A stretch of DNA of 64,000 nucleotides from Marinifilum breve (GCF_003202155.1 NZ_QFLI01000001.1:921358-985357); one strand, 5' to 3'. Counted from the first letter of the stretch, positions 27,242-36,508 are shown. A program made the numbers and translations. The notes: a model not told the origin generated them from the letters alone.

Positions 27242-28501
27242 TTACTTTTGCCATAGTTTCATTGTAGCTTCAACATCTATTGCTTCTGCCAGAATGGATA
27301 TTGGATGATGAACCTTACTAGAAGTTGACATTTCTATTTGCCATTTACAGGTTTCACAATCCGTAGCAACAAAATCAACTTTAGAATTTTCTATCTGATT
27401 GAATAAAGGTTTACCTACTTCCTGAGATGTTTGATAATTCTCTTTCTTAAATCCATAAGTCCCTGCTATCCCACAGCATTGCGATTCAAGCTGAACCAAT
27501 TCAACACCTGGTATCATTTTTAGAAGCGAAGTGGAATAAATAGACCAACCTAACTTTTCCATATGACAAGGTGTATGATATGCAATTCTTTTCTTGTAAT
27601 TCTTTTTAAATACCAAATTCAATTTCCCTTCATCAATCAAACGGAATAAGAAGCGAGTTGCCAGTTCACTATCATTTCTTATTTCCTCATTTTTTACTCC
27701 CAATAAATGAGGATATTCATCTCGAATTGTAAATATACAAGTTGATGATGTTGAGATTACAGGCATCTTTTTATCTACAATTGATTTCTTGAATGCCTCA
27801 ACATTGTGCTTGGCTTGTTTGGTTGCTTGCTTGATTAATCCATTAGAAATTAATGCAACACCGCAACATTTTTCCTTCTCCAAAAGATGAACTCCATAAC
27901 CTGCAGCATTCATTACCTTAATGAGATCTTTACCTTGCTGAGGGAAATTATAATTCACATAGCAACCGTGGAAATAACTAACATGCTTATCGAACTCCTG
28001 CTGTTTTTTTTCTGCATATCTGCGATACCAGGTTTCAAAACGTAAACCTGTATACTTTGGAAACATACGATGATGATCGATCTTTAGTACACTATCCATT
28101 ACTTTACGAACAGGCTTAAGTGCAACTGCTGTATTCACAATTGGAGCAAATGTACTTGCCATGGTTCCCACAATATCGGTATTTGCAAGAATCATATCTC
28201 GCAGCTTTGGCTTGCTTTTGCTGTATTTTATGCGAGCTGATTGAATAATATCTCCAATTTTAACTCCTGACGGACAGGCAACTTCGCAACGCTTACAATT
28301 TAAACACAGCTTTAAAGCCTCATCATAAAACTCAGGATCTTTTAATCGCATTCTCTCACCATCTGGTCCGGATTGTTTCGGCCCAGGGTAATCAGGATTT
28401 ACTTCCAATACCGGACAATAAACGGTACAGATTGTACATTTGACACATTGTTCAAAGTTGTTATCACTAACGTTATATGGTTCAAATATTTCCTTTTTCA
28501 T
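27242..28501 (-). CDS. glpC: Anaerobic glycerol-3-phosphate dehydrogenase subunit C
   Basis: 419 residues. The N-terminus has two 4Fe-4S ferredoxin motifs (C19-x2-C22-x2-C25-x3-C29-P and C66-x2-C69-x2-C72-x3-C76-P), followed by two CCG domains (HGCYVNYN...KCCG and CHMEKLG...QCCGIAGTYG...DCETCKW). This subunit anchors GlpAB to the membrane and passes electrons to menaquinone for anaerobic respiration. It is slightly longer than the E. coli protein (about 396). It starts 7 bases after glpB in the order glpA-glpB-glpC. Confidence 0.95.
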   Translation of the reverse strand: MKKEIFEPYNVSDNNFEQCVKCTICTVYCPVLEVNPDYPGPKQSGPDGERMRLKDPEFYDEALKLCLNCKRCEVACPSGVKIGDIIQSARIKYSKSKPKLRDMILANTDIVGTMASTFAPIVNTAVALKPVRKVMDSVLKIDHHRMFPKYTGLRFETWYRRYAEKKQQEFDKHVSYFHGCYVNYNFPQQGKDLIKVMNAAGYGVHLLEKEKCCGVALISNGLIKQATKQAKHNVEAFKKSIVDKKMPVISTSSTCIFTIRDEYPHLLGVKNEEIRNDSELATRFLFRLIDEGKLNLVFKKNYKKRIAYHTPCHMEKLGWSIYSTSLLKMIPGVELVQLESQCCGIAGTYGFKKENYQTSQEVGKPLFNQIENSKVDFVATDCETCKWQIEMSTSSKVHHPISILAEAIDVEATMKLWQK

Positions 28502-28508
28502 TGTCCTG

Positions 28509-29750
28509 TTATTTTAAAATTTGTTCAGCCGCATGAAGAGATGTAAGTAAACTTATACCTGCTCCACTTCCTTCTTTAAGAGGATTTGCTCCTCCTAACA
28601 CAGAACCTGCCACATATAAATTTTCTACAGGTTCACCATTCATCATCGCCCTAAAGTTCTGATCAGTTTTTACACCATAACGCATAAACGCCTGATCATT
28701 AAAGATCTTTTCATCAAACCATTTTTCACGATCGCTATCGCCTTCAATATCTAAACCAAAAATTGGCTCATATAATTTATCGTGAGTTGCCACAATTCCT
28801 TTACTGTAAAAACTTCCGCTAGCCAAAATGAATTGGTCAGCTTCAAATTTTATATCCCCATGATTATTGGTTCTGATTTCCAACAATCTACCATTCTCAA
28901 ATACTCCTTCTTCAACATTATCTCCCAACAGGTAGGTTCCTCCCAATTCCTGAAATCTTTCACGCAATGTAATCTGAGTTCGAATACCTGGAACCGAAGG
29001 TGGTATGGCTGGTAACAAAAGAACTGGCTTTTCGATTTTCTCTTTTAGTTTATCTGCGATAGTCTTATTAAATAATCCAAATACTGCAGGAAGAATCACC
29101 ACATCAAATCCATCACTAAGAACATTTGCTTTCTGTGCAAATTCATCAATGGCATTTTCCTTATCGAATTCTTTTGCAATATTGGTTGAACGCATTTCGC
29201 TAGGATTTTTACGAATTGCTTCAAACTGTTTCATCGAAACATTCTTGATTTGTGCTTGAACATCAAACTTTTTCAATCCATCTTTAATAAAGAGTGTATG
29301 AAAATCAAGAAATCCACTAAAGTTTAAGATAACCGCTTTCTTCCATGGGAAACTGTCCTTATTATCGAAACTGGTAAAATCACTTAATGTCAACCAAGTT
29401 GGTTTCATTACACCCATAGGTGTTAATGTAAAGTGATTTCTATCGGCTTGACCTGTTAAATTCAAACCAGAACGAACCAGCAAATGTAAAGCATCATTTG
29501 TTAATCGTTCTATTTTATCTAATCCTACTCTTTTATATGGGTGAGTATCAGGCAAGGCTTTCATGCTTTCCAATGGATTTGTAACCTCTTCCTCATTTAC
29601 CTTACTCAATAAATCGAAGGAACCCGAAAAGAAATGAATCGCACTTTGACCAGATGAAACAATCGCACATTTTTTTCCCTGCTCCGCCAATTTAATTCCA
29701 CATGTGAGTCCGCTTAACCCACCACCTATTATAATGTTATCGAATTTCAT
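28509..29750 (-). CDS. glpB: Anaerobic glycerol-3-phosphate dehydrogenase subunit B
   Basis: 413 residues, a flavoprotein with an N-terminal Rossmann motif GGGLSGLTCG (from residue 9) and the C-terminal NLYVAGSVLGGANPLKEGSGAGISLLTSLHAAEQIL typical of GlpB. In the GlpABC complex it couples GlpA flavin chemistry to GlpC iron-sulfur clusters. The length agrees with the E. coli protein (419). It lies 8 bases after glpA and 7 before glpC. Confidence 0.94.
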   Translation of the reverse strand: MKFDNIIIGGGLSGLTCGIKLAEQGKKCAIVSSGQSAIHFFSGSFDLLSKVNEEEVTNPLESMKALPDTHPYKRVGLDKIERLTNDALHLLVRSGLNLTGQADRNHFTLTPMGVMKPTWLTLSDFTSFDNKDSFPWKKAVILNFSGFLDFHTLFIKDGLKKFDVQAQIKNVSMKQFEAIRKNPSEMRSTNIAKEFDKENAIDEFAQKANVLSDGFDVVILPAVFGLFNKTIADKLKEKIEKPVLLLPAIPPSVPGIRTQITLRERFQELGGTYLLGDNVEEGVFENGRLLEIRTNNHGDIKFEADQFILASGSFYSKGIVATHDKLYEPIFGLDIEGDSDREKWFDEKIFNDQAFMRYGVKTDQNFRAMMNGEPVENLYVAGSVLGGANPLKEGSGAGISLLTSLHAAEQILK

Positions 29751-29758
29751 ACTCTTGC

Positions 29759-31384
29759 TTAATTGTTATCTGGTTTCAATCCGTATATCCCTTCGTAAAT
29801 CCAAGATGTAAATTGAATTTCATTAATCGTTTCTCCCCATGCAATTGGCGACATTCCTTTCCATCTTTCTTGAAGAAAGTTCGCCAAATCATCTTTTGCT
29901 TTCCCTGCTTCTTCCATTGATTCACAAAGAAGACCTGCTGCACGACAAGCACACAATTCACCTTGGCAAGTTCCCATTCCAACACGAGTTCTGCGGCGTA
30001 AATCTATCAGGTTATTCACATGCAATTCGTTAATTGCATACTTTACTTCCCCAATCGAAACTCCTTCGCATTCGCAAACCATTGAATCTTCATTCTCATC
30101 GCCTTTGGCAATTTTATGAGCCAATGATCCATGTCTATCCTTTGCTGATTTCTGAGTAATACCATTTACTGAATAAACTTTCTGGCTTACGTTATTTAAT
30201 GTTTCATCACTTTTGTCTGATCCTGGCAATGGAATGTTGGCAGTTTCACATTTCTTATCAACATCTAATTTTTTACATATCAAATCTGTAGCTTCTTCAG
30301 CCATTAAGCGATATGTCATTAGCTTACCACCAGTAATCGTAATGAAACCTTCCAAGCCATCTCTTTCCTTGTGATCCATTAGTACAATACCACGACTAAT
30401 ACTTCTACCACTAGGATCATTATCTGCTGCAACCAATGGACGAACTCCTGCATAAGCACGAAGGATACGTGTTGTTGCCAGAGATGGAGAAAGCTTAACT
30501 CCTTCTCTTATCAACACATCTACATCATCCTTGGAAACATACATATTATCTATCTCCTCAATAGGAATTCGTTCTGATGTGGTTCCAATCAAACAAATGG
30601 TATCTCCCGGAACAAGAATATCTGCATTGGCAGGTTTTCTACATCTGTTCAAAACCATCTTATTCACACGATGACCAAAAATTAGAAGAGAACCTTTTGC
30701 AGGAAACATATTGATGTTAACTCCGGCAAACTTGGCAATATTATGTCCCCAAATTCCAGCAGCATTACAAACAATTTTTCCGTAATATTTTACTTTTTCC
30801 TTTTTTGCGTGATCGAATAATTCTACACCATTCACACGATCTTGATCTTTAAGAATGTCAATAACCTCGTGCTGAGTTAAAATTTCAGCGCCATGCAATT
30901 TGGCATCTAATGCATTTGACATGGTCAAACGGAAAGGGTCAACCGATCCGTCAGGTACTTTAACTGCTCCAATTATATCTGGATTTGCTGATGGCTCCAT
31001 ACGAAGTGCCAACTTAGGATCTATAATTTCTGTTGAAATTCCTGCACTTGAACAAGCATCTACAAATTGAGATTGAAATGCAATATCATCTTCTGGTAGT
31101 GTAAGAAATAGTCCATTGTTCTCTTCGATGCAATGGTTTGCAATCTTTCGGAGAATCATGTTTTCCTCAATACATTCAGCAGCCGATTCATGATCGGTTA
31201 CTGCATATCTGGCTCCACTATGTAATAAACCATGATTTCTTCCTGTCGCACCAGTGGCAAAATCATGACGTTCTACTAGCAATACACTTAATCCTCTCAT
31301 CGCACAATCCCGCGCTGTCCCTGCACCTGTTGCTCCCCCTCCGATGATTATTACATCATATTCCTTGGATCTATTCTTATTCAT
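29759..31384 (-). CDS. glpA: Anaerobic glycerol-3-phosphate dehydrogenase subunit A
   Basis: 541 residues, the catalytic FAD subunit that oxidises sn-glycerol-3-phosphate to dihydroxyacetone phosphate. It has the dinucleotide-binding motif IIGGGATGAG (15-20), FATGATGRNHGLLHSGARYAV, and the C-terminal BFD-like [2Fe-2S] domain (CECEGVSIGE ... GTCQGELCACRAAG). The C-terminal iron-sulfur domain separates it from aerobic GlpD. It is the first gene of glpABC, driven by a well-matched promoter at 31451-31481. The length equals that of E. coli GlpA. Confidence 0.96.
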   Translation of the reverse strand: MNKNRSKEYDVIIIGGGATGAGTARDCAMRGLSVLLVERHDFATGATGRNHGLLHSGARYAVTDHESAAECIEENMILRKIANHCIEENNGLFLTLPEDDIAFQSQFVDACSSAGISTEIIDPKLALRMEPSANPDIIGAVKVPDGSVDPFRLTMSNALDAKLHGAEILTQHEVIDILKDQDRVNGVELFDHAKKEKVKYYGKIVCNAAGIWGHNIAKFAGVNINMFPAKGSLLIFGHRVNKMVLNRCRKPANADILVPGDTICLIGTTSERIPIEEIDNMYVSKDDVDVLIREGVKLSPSLATTRILRAYAGVRPLVAADNDPSGRSISRGIVLMDHKERDGLEGFITITGGKLMTYRLMAEEATDLICKKLDVDKKCETANIPLPGSDKSDETLNNVSQKVYSVNGITQKSAKDRHGSLAHKIAKGDENEDSMVCECEGVSIGEVKYAINELHVNNLIDLRRRTRVGMGTCQGELCACRAAGLLCESMEEAGKAKDDLANFLQERWKGMSPIAWGETINEIQFTSWIYEGIYGLKPDNN

Positions 31385-31450
31385 GATGAGTCTTCTTATT
31401 TCAATATCTTTTTATTCAGCTTAACGAAGATTTTAATAAATCTCACAATA

Positions 31451-31481
31451 CAAAGATATACATCATACATAGCATTACAAA
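31451..31481 (-). promoter_or_regulatory. glpABC promoter, Bacteroidota consensus
   Basis: Minus strand -33 TTTG (31478-31481), exactly 19 bases, then -7 TATCTTTG (31451-31458), matching TTTG-N19-TAnnTTTG perfectly. It predicts a transcript start near 31445 and a leader of about 60 bases. Confidence 0.75.
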
Positions 31482-31855
31482 GTATGTCTTTAAAAAATAT
31501 ATTTTGCAATATCCAATCCTTAGCTTTAGGATGTATTTGTAGACTGAATAATTATACCAAAAACAACTCCAACCTCAGACACTTCAAAAAGCCGTAGAAT
31601 CAACATTATCAACACATACAAACATTTCTTTCAAATTAATTTTCGTGAAATAAATTGGAATAAAAACAGATTAGGTAGATTGTATCTAAATAGAACTCAT
31701 GAAGTTTTCACAGATAAAATCAATACAAAAAAATAAGCCAAATCATTAAAATGATTTGGCCATTTAATATGACGCAAGTATTAAATCTGACAAAAATACC
31801 TGCCAACATTCACTTTGTAAAAAGTAATTTATATAGGTGTTAATAGTTACAAACT
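31482..31855. other. Intergenic stretch upstream of glpA
   Basis: No gene seen. It contains the terminator of the small SpoIIAA-like gene at 31737-31760 and otherwise AT-rich sequence. Confidence 0.5.
31737..31760 (-). terminator. Terminator of the SpoIIAA-like gene
   Basis: GCCAAATCAT/ATGATTTGGC stem with a tight loop, followed by TTATTTTTTTG on the minus strand. Confidence 0.85.
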
Positions 31856-32230
31856 TTAATTCTCATTCAATAACCAATGTCTTCCATTTTCTGGAGTAGA
31901 AAATACCTTTAACTGGTAACGATCACAAGAATTGCTTTGAACACGAATCATTCCAAATGCTGTATCCAATGGATTTCTTCTGATCAAGGCATGTCTTACA
32001 ATTAATTTTTGTCCCAATTCAGATTCTATAATCGATCCCAAATTCTCAGCATCATCAATATCATATTGCAATTCTGCCGAACTTGCATCTTCTAATATTC
32101 TGATGCAATTGGGTGTACTAACTCCTCGTAAAAGGTTCAAACAATACTCTTTCATTTGAGCGAATTGAATTTTTCCAGTCAACACGACATCCATTAAATC
32201 ACTCTCTGGTCTGTATTCTACGTTAATCAT
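31856..32230 (-). CDS. Small cytoplasmic protein, possibly SpoIIAA/STAS-like
   Basis: 124 residues from the ATG at 32230, which is preceded by a purine-rich GGAGAG. The frame to 32302 adds 24 residues but no better ribosome site. There is no signal peptide. The pattern of strands and helices (VEYRPESDLMDVVLTGKIQF, LRGVSTPNCIRILEDASSAELQYDI, KLIVRHALIRRNPLDTAFGMIRVQS, VFSTPENGRHWLLNE) resembles SpoIIAA/STAS-like small proteins of Bacteroidota, but this is only a fold-level guess. A paralogue ends at the right edge of the window with a matching C-terminus (KVFST...WLL). Confidence 0.6.
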   Translation of the reverse strand: MINVEYRPESDLMDVVLTGKIQFAQMKEYCLNLLRGVSTPNCIRILEDASSAELQYDIDDAENLGSIIESELGQKLIVRHALIRRNPLDTAFGMIRVQSNSCDRYQLKVFSTPENGRHWLLNEN

Positions 32231-32307
32231 GACACACTCTCCCTCTTTTTCGCTTCTATTATATAGACAATCAAATGAGGGAATAGGGTGAAAAAAAAGC
32301 AAAAAAA

Positions 32308-32334
32308 AAGAGTCATTTGTAAAAAATGACTCTT
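32308..32334 (-). terminator. Terminator of the DUF4369-propeller gene
   Basis: AAGAGTCATT/AATGACTCTT stem, 7-base loop, followed by TTTTTTTTTGC on the minus strand, 24 bases past the stop. Confidence 0.88.
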
Positions 32335-32358
32335 ACAGTTTAAGTTTTCTTATCAATT

Positions 32359-33939
32359 TTAGTTCACTGATACACACTTAACAATTCCTTTTTCAGCTGA
32401 AGCCAAATAAAGGTTATCCTTAGCATCAGTAATCATTGGAATGTACGAACATCCTTTCACCAATTCTTCGATTCCTGCAATTTGCTTTGCACCAGCGCTG
32501 CTGTATACCTTAATACGTGTAGGATCTTTCTCAACCGTTACAATAGCACCACTATTTAATGAAGCTACAGAAACAGGATTACAACATCCGTGGAAATCAT
32601 TCAATGTTTTACCTCTCTGACCGAATGTCAAAATACTTTCACCAGAAAAGTTAAATCCTTGCACACGGAAAGCTCCCAGGTTAGCAACCAAAATTTCATT
32701 CTTTGCATTTACTGAGAAATCAAGAATACCACAACATGGACGCATATCCTTCATTACAGGGCCAGCCTCTCCGTTTGTTTTATTAAACATGGCAAGTTTT
32801 GCACCTCTATAATCTGCAACCACAAGTTTGTTGTCAATTATTCTTGCTCCAGTTGCTGTAATTACATCTTTCAATGCATATTTAGCTTTTTCCTTACCAT
32901 TTTCGTCAAGAACAACACACTCTACTGATTTAGGCATCATTCTTTTTATCTTTCTACCACGTACTTTCTTCACTACTTCTTCCTGAATAGCACATAACAA
33001 ATAAATGTTGTTATCAGTATCAATGGCTAATGATGAAGCCTGACCATTAAAAGTAGGTTTCATCGTTTTTAATACTTTTCCATTTGAATCAATTACCTGA
33101 ATGCTACCATCTTTCTTTAACGCACAAATGTTATTGTTTTTAAATGTTCCCAGGTAAATGATATCTGTTAAAGCTTCTCCTTTAAATTTCTTATCAACCT
33201 GGTAAGATACATTCTTTACATTGGCCATTAACTCTTCAATGGTAACGTCTTTCTCTCCTTTTTTAGCCATTTCTGCAAGAGTATTCACAATGGTTGGATT
33301 CTTTTGAAGTTGAGGATCCATTGCTGCAACAATTTTTTGTGCATCCTTGTAATTCTTGCCAGAAAGTTCTCTTACCACAAGGCTAGCAGCATGAGCAGAA
33401 GCAGGATACTCCTTAATGAACTTCTCATTTAAAGCATCAATTTCTTTTTGCTGAGGTTCTAACTTTTTCATTAATTCTTCAGCTTGCTCTTTGGTATTAC
33501 CAGGCTTATAAAGCTGAGCCATGATATCTTTATACTTTACTCGAATTGCATTGCTTTCCTTCTGGTAAACTGCATAAGTATCATGCTCTTTACTACCTTC
33601 TATTTTCATATTCGCAAAATCCTTCACATCAGCAGTTAGTGTAATAGGAGCATTTTCCACATAGATTTGCGCATAATTGTTAGTTTCTGCAATAGCAATA
33701 TAACAAAGAGTTGGAGCATCAAAGCTTCCCTTAATTTCAAACTTTCCCTCCTTTACAATGGCAGTATCTTTTTTCATACCTGCCGAAGTATTCATCAATT
33801 CAATCTTTGTACCATCAGGAACCCCAGTAATGGTACCTGACAAAATCATTCCTGATTTTGTTTCTTTCTTGGCATTGTTACATGCAAACATACCCAGCAT
33901 GGCAGCCAGGACAACTAGTAGGTTTAATTTTAACTTCAT
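32359..33939 (-). CDS. DUF4369 plus NHL-type beta-propeller lipoprotein
   Basis: 526 residues with a lipoprotein signal (LGMFAC, lipid Cys20). Residues about 30-125 form a DUF4369-type domain (MILSGTITGVPDGTKIELMNT...VKEGKFEIKGSFD), as found at the N-terminus of TlpA proteins. A helical linker follows, and then from about 255 a propeller of NHL/6-bladed type (IQVIDSNGKVLKTMKPTFNG, SLAIDTDNNIYLL, KLVVADYRGAKLAMFN, EILVANLGAFRVQGFNFSGESIL). Where TlpA would have a thioredoxin domain this protein has the propeller, with two vicinal cysteine pairs (PCCG at 402-403, GCC at 452-453). It lies 115 bases downstream of a secreted thioredoxin gene, with a hairpin between. Confidence 0.8.
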   Translation of the reverse strand: MKLKLNLLVVLAAMLGMFACNNAKKETKSGMILSGTITGVPDGTKIELMNTSAGMKKDTAIVKEGKFEIKGSFDAPTLCYIAIAETNNYAQIYVENAPITLTADVKDFANMKIEGSKEHDTYAVYQKESNAIRVKYKDIMAQLYKPGNTKEQAEELMKKLEPQQKEIDALNEKFIKEYPASAHAASLVVRELSGKNYKDAQKIVAAMDPQLQKNPTIVNTLAEMAKKGEKDVTIEELMANVKNVSYQVDKKFKGEALTDIIYLGTFKNNNICALKKDGSIQVIDSNGKVLKTMKPTFNGQASSLAIDTDNNIYLLCAIQEEVVKKVRGRKIKRMMPKSVECVVLDENGKEKAKYALKDVITATGARIIDNKLVVADYRGAKLAMFNKTNGEAGPVMKDMRPCCGILDFSVNAKNEILVANLGAFRVQGFNFSGESILTFGQRGKTLNDFHGCCNPVSVASLNSGAIVTVEKDPTRIKVYSSAGAKQIAGIEELVKGCSYIPMITDAKDNLYLASAEKGIVKCVSVN

Positions 33940-33975
33940 CGGATCAGTTTATAGTTTTGTTTTTTGATTGGGTAA

Positions 33976-34015
33976 AAGTGGTTTGACTCCCCTAGTATGA
34001 TTTGTCAAACCACTT
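33976..34015 (-). terminator. Hairpin terminator after the 34054 thioredoxin gene
   Basis: AAGTGGTTTGAC/GTCAAACCACTT, a 12-bp perfect stem with a 16-base loop, then TTTTACCC on the minus strand. Confidence 0.75.
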
Positions 34016-34053
34016 ATAAAGTTGTTAAATATAATCAATAAATTATCTATTGA

Positions 34054-35265
34054 TTACATTTTTTCAATTTCTTCTTTTAATGCCATTACACGCTGGTCGT
34101 TTTTACCACCTTTTTCAGCATTTTTTGAGATAAATGCATTGATATTTTCCAATGCTTTCTCTTTATTATTCTCTTTTTTATACAGACAAGCCAAACAGTA
34201 AAATCCGGGAAGCAATTCACTATCTTCTTTCATATAATCTTCGACTACGGTAATTGCTTTTCCATAAATACCAGCACCTTCGAAAGCAGGATCCATTGCA
34301 ACACGGTAAGTAGTATTGATTAAAATGCTTGATCCCATTCTCTTATCTGTCTTCAAAGCTTCCTTAGCCGATGAAATTTGCTTGTTGAACCAGGTTTCAT
34401 ACTCCTTGTGTGCCAAATAGTAAGTAGAGTACCAGTTGTCCTCCATCATTTTTTGTTGAGGAGTTGTAAAGTCTTTCTTAGCAGCTTCAATTGCTGATTT
34501 TAATTCATCAATTGTTCCTGTTGTTGCAACACCAGAAACATATTTGTTCACAGCAGCTCCAATAACACCATCATAATTCTCCTGACCGATTCCTTCCGCG
34601 GCAATAAACTTATCTTTGTTGGCAATAATATACTTGTAAGCTTCGCTTCCAAATTCCAAAGCTTCAGAATAAGCAATCACAGTAAAGGCATCAACATTAG
34701 CCAATTTTTCTTTCGGGCAGTTTGCGATAAAATCTTTCCCAACAGGTAACATCTCCTCTTGCTTGTAAGCTGAATACAATGCTTTTATATATTGCGCAAC
34801 AAACTTAGGATCACGATTGCCTTCAGCATATTTTTTCTCTAAAGCTCCAATTTGTTTGGAAGGATCACCTGCAATTTTAGCCTCTTCAATTAAACCTGCA
34901 GCATCCGCTCCTCCAACTTTAGTATGAAGAACCTTACCGTTTGCATCCATAAACAATAGAGTTGGGAAAGCCTTAACTCCGTATTTCTTTTGAAGTTCGA
35001 TTCCTTCTCCTTTTTCCATGTCCATCTTAACATTCACGAAATGAGCATTAAAGTAATCGCCCACTTCTTTTTGTGGAAATACTTTTTTCGCCAACATTTT
35101 ACACGGACCACACCAGGTTGTGTAACAATCCATGAAAACCATTTTGTTTTCTTTCTTTGCTTTTGCCAAAGCTTCAGCAAATGTTCCATGCTCGAATTCA
35201 ATTCCTTGTGCAAATACATTAGTGCATAAAAATACAGCTATCATTACTCCTAATATTCTTTTCAT
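34054..35265 (-). CDS. Secreted thioredoxin with long C-terminal domain
   Basis: 403 residues: signal peptide (ending FAQ), a thioredoxin domain starting GIEFEHGTFAEALAKAKKEN with DCYTTWCGPC (C52/C55) and FPTLLFMDANGK, then about 280 residues of helical, TPR-like sequence. It is a close paralogue of the 50715-51923 protein: same length, same active-site numbering, same downstream motif KVDxxGEG-type and same C-terminal style. It shares the redox promoter element at 35338-35375. It likely receives electrons from DsbD or the free DsbD-N domain. Confidence 0.88.
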   Translation of the reverse strand: MKRILGVMIAVFLCTNVFAQGIEFEHGTFAEALAKAKKENKMVFMDCYTTWCGPCKMLAKKVFPQKEVGDYFNAHFVNVKMDMEKGEGIELQKKYGVKAFPTLLFMDANGKVLHTKVGGADAAGLIEEAKIAGDPSKQIGALEKKYAEGNRDPKFVAQYIKALYSAYKQEEMLPVGKDFIANCPKEKLANVDAFTVIAYSEALEFGSEAYKYIIANKDKFIAAEGIGQENYDGVIGAAVNKYVSGVATTGTIDELKSAIEAAKKDFTTPQQKMMEDNWYSTYYLAHKEYETWFNKQISSAKEALKTDKRMGSSILINTTYRVAMDPAFEGAGIYGKAITVVEDYMKEDSELLPGFYCLACLYKKENNKEKALENINAFISKNAEKGGKNDQRVMALKEEIEKM

Positions 35266-35337
35266 TTCAGTTAAATTTTGTGGTAATTACCAATATTAAT
35301 TCTAATTCTTATTGATAGGACATATCAAAAGGTAAAA

Positions 35338-35375
35338 TGTGTGAATGAAAATTGAAATTTTAACCTTAATTAACC
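35338..35375 (-). promoter_or_regulatory. Redox promoter element C (upstream of 34054 thioredoxin)
   Basis: Minus strand: GGTTAATTAAGGTTAA (35360-35375), then TTCACACA (35338-35345), 20 bases between TTAATTAA and TTCA, followed by TACCTTTTG (35326-35334) as a possible -7. The start codon is about 72 bases downstream of the TTCA box. Confidence 0.65.
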
Positions 35376-35408
35376 TAAGCAAAAAAGAAAGAAGTCCTCC
35401 TCAATTAA

Positions 35409-35496
35409 TTTCCGCCCTAGAAATGGTCGGTTTCTAGTGCGGTATTGATCGGTTTCCGCCCTAGAAACGATTGGTTTCCGCCCTAGAAATTTTCTC
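35409..35496. repeat. Four-copy 22-base tandem array with one inverted core
   Basis: Four contiguous 22-base units (35409-35430, 35431-35452, 35453-35474, 35475-35496). Units 1, 3 and 4 begin TTTCCGCCCTAGAAA. Unit 2 carries the reversed core TTTCTAGTGCGG, so units 1 and 2 can pair. It lies between the HU-like gene terminator and the thioredoxin promoter. Confidence 0.8.
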
Positions 35497-35517
35497 TACA
35501 CTTGCAGGCATAAAAAA

Positions 35518-35537
35518 AATGCTGCCGAAGCAGCATT
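35518..35537 (-). terminator. Terminator of the HU-like gene
   Basis: AATGCTGC/GCAGCATT with a TTCG tetraloop on the minus strand, then TTTTTTTTATG. It is a very typical intrinsic terminator, 50 bases past the stop. Confidence 0.92.
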
Positions 35538-35586
35538 AAATTACAGCCAAATGCCTATTAATTAATCGTTTTTGATTTGATTATTT

Positions 35587-35988
35587 TTAGTTTAGAGAAA
35601 TAGGATCATCAGGGTGGGCTTCATTCCACATGGCGATAAATTCTTCTTTACTCTTGCCAATGTTTTTTCGGTTCTCGATCTTTCCAGTAAACCCTCCCTC
35701 TACATTTAATGCACTCTTGATGTAGCGATCGAGCCTGTGAGATACAGAAATTTTACCTTCGGTATCAATTTTTGGTAAGTAAGTACCCAAACCTTCCAAT
35801 TTTACACCCTGCCCTTGCTTGTTAAAGAAAATTACAGTGTCGGCCAACTCAGCTAACACCATTTGAATTTGCCCTTTGTTCAATCCAGTTCTGGATGCAA
35901 TAAATTCAACTACCTGCTTCATTCCAGCAGTTTTTGCAAGTTTAATTTTAGGTCTAAACGTATTTAACGCTTTTAACATGTTTGCCAT
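35587..35988 (-). CDS. HU/IHF-like DNA-binding protein
   Basis: 133 residues. The core resembles the HU fold: helical AGMKQVVEFIASRTGLNKGQIQMVLAELADTVIFFNKQGQGVKLEGLGTYLPKI, matching the HU pattern of two helices followed by the beta arm entry (GxxVxLxGLGTF). The usual arm sequence RNPxTG is replaced by GKISVSHRLDRYIKSALN, and an extra C-terminal segment (KSKEEFIAMWNEAHPDDP) is present. Such divergent HU proteins are common in Bacteroidota, some with regulatory roles. It is monocistronic with a strong terminator. Confidence 0.8.
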   Translation of the reverse strand: MANMLKALNTFRPKIKLAKTAGMKQVVEFIASRTGLNKGQIQMVLAELADTVIFFNKQGQGVKLEGLGTYLPKIDTEGKISVSHRLDRYIKSALNVEGGFTGKIENRKNIGKSKEEFIAMWNEAHPDDPISLN

Positions 35989-36313
35989 AATTACAAATGT
36001 GTTTGATTAGTATTTGATTTAATATCAGCTTTAAACATTTGGCTTCCTTGTTTAAAACAATACAATTAAATTAATCAATACAATAACATTTGTCAAGCAT
36101 TTTTATTAACATCACAGGTATTATTAACTGAATACCAGTAAGAATGGGGCTTAAAGCACTTAAAAATTATGAAAACATGCTAAATAACACATTTTAATCA
36201 GAATAATCTTAGGGTCAATTCTTCATAGTAAAGCTGCATTATTGCAAATATCTGCAAAAAGTAAAACATTAAAACACCTATTATACTCTACAACAAAATA
36301 TTATACACACAAA

Positions 36314-36343
36314 AACGAGTAGCTAATAAATTAGCTACTCGTT
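36314..36343 (-). terminator. Hairpin terminator of the locus 2 downstream genes
   Basis: AACGAGTAGCTAAT/ATTAGCTACTCGTT, 14-bp perfect arms with a 2-base spacer, then TTTTTGTG on the minus strand. Confidence 0.75.
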
Positions 36344-36446
36344 GCCACTAACAACAGCATGTTCACAACTACCTAAAAATATTTTGTACTTGCAGAACAA
36401 ACTAACCAGTCTATAACCAACAATAAACTGTCATGATAAATGGTAT

Positions 36447-36508
36447 TACAGGAGATCTATATAGTGTGGGGTATATGTAGTGTATAGGTAGGATTAAGAT
36501 CTCCTGTA
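36447..36508. repeat. 12-bp inverted repeat with 38-base loop
   Basis: TACAGGAGATCT (36447-36458) pairs with AGATCTCCTGTA (36497-36508). It lies 10 bases past the stop of the small membrane protein gene. It has no T-tract; its nature is unknown. Confidence 0.55.

Noticed and set aside
32284-32295. TTCACCC box upstream of the SpoIIAA-like gene as a sixth redox element
   Set aside because: The TTAATTAA half is missing at the required 20-21 base distance, so only half of the pattern is present.
35409-35496. CRISPR array
   Set aside because: Units are contiguous 22-mers without spacers, one is inverted, and there are no cas genes.
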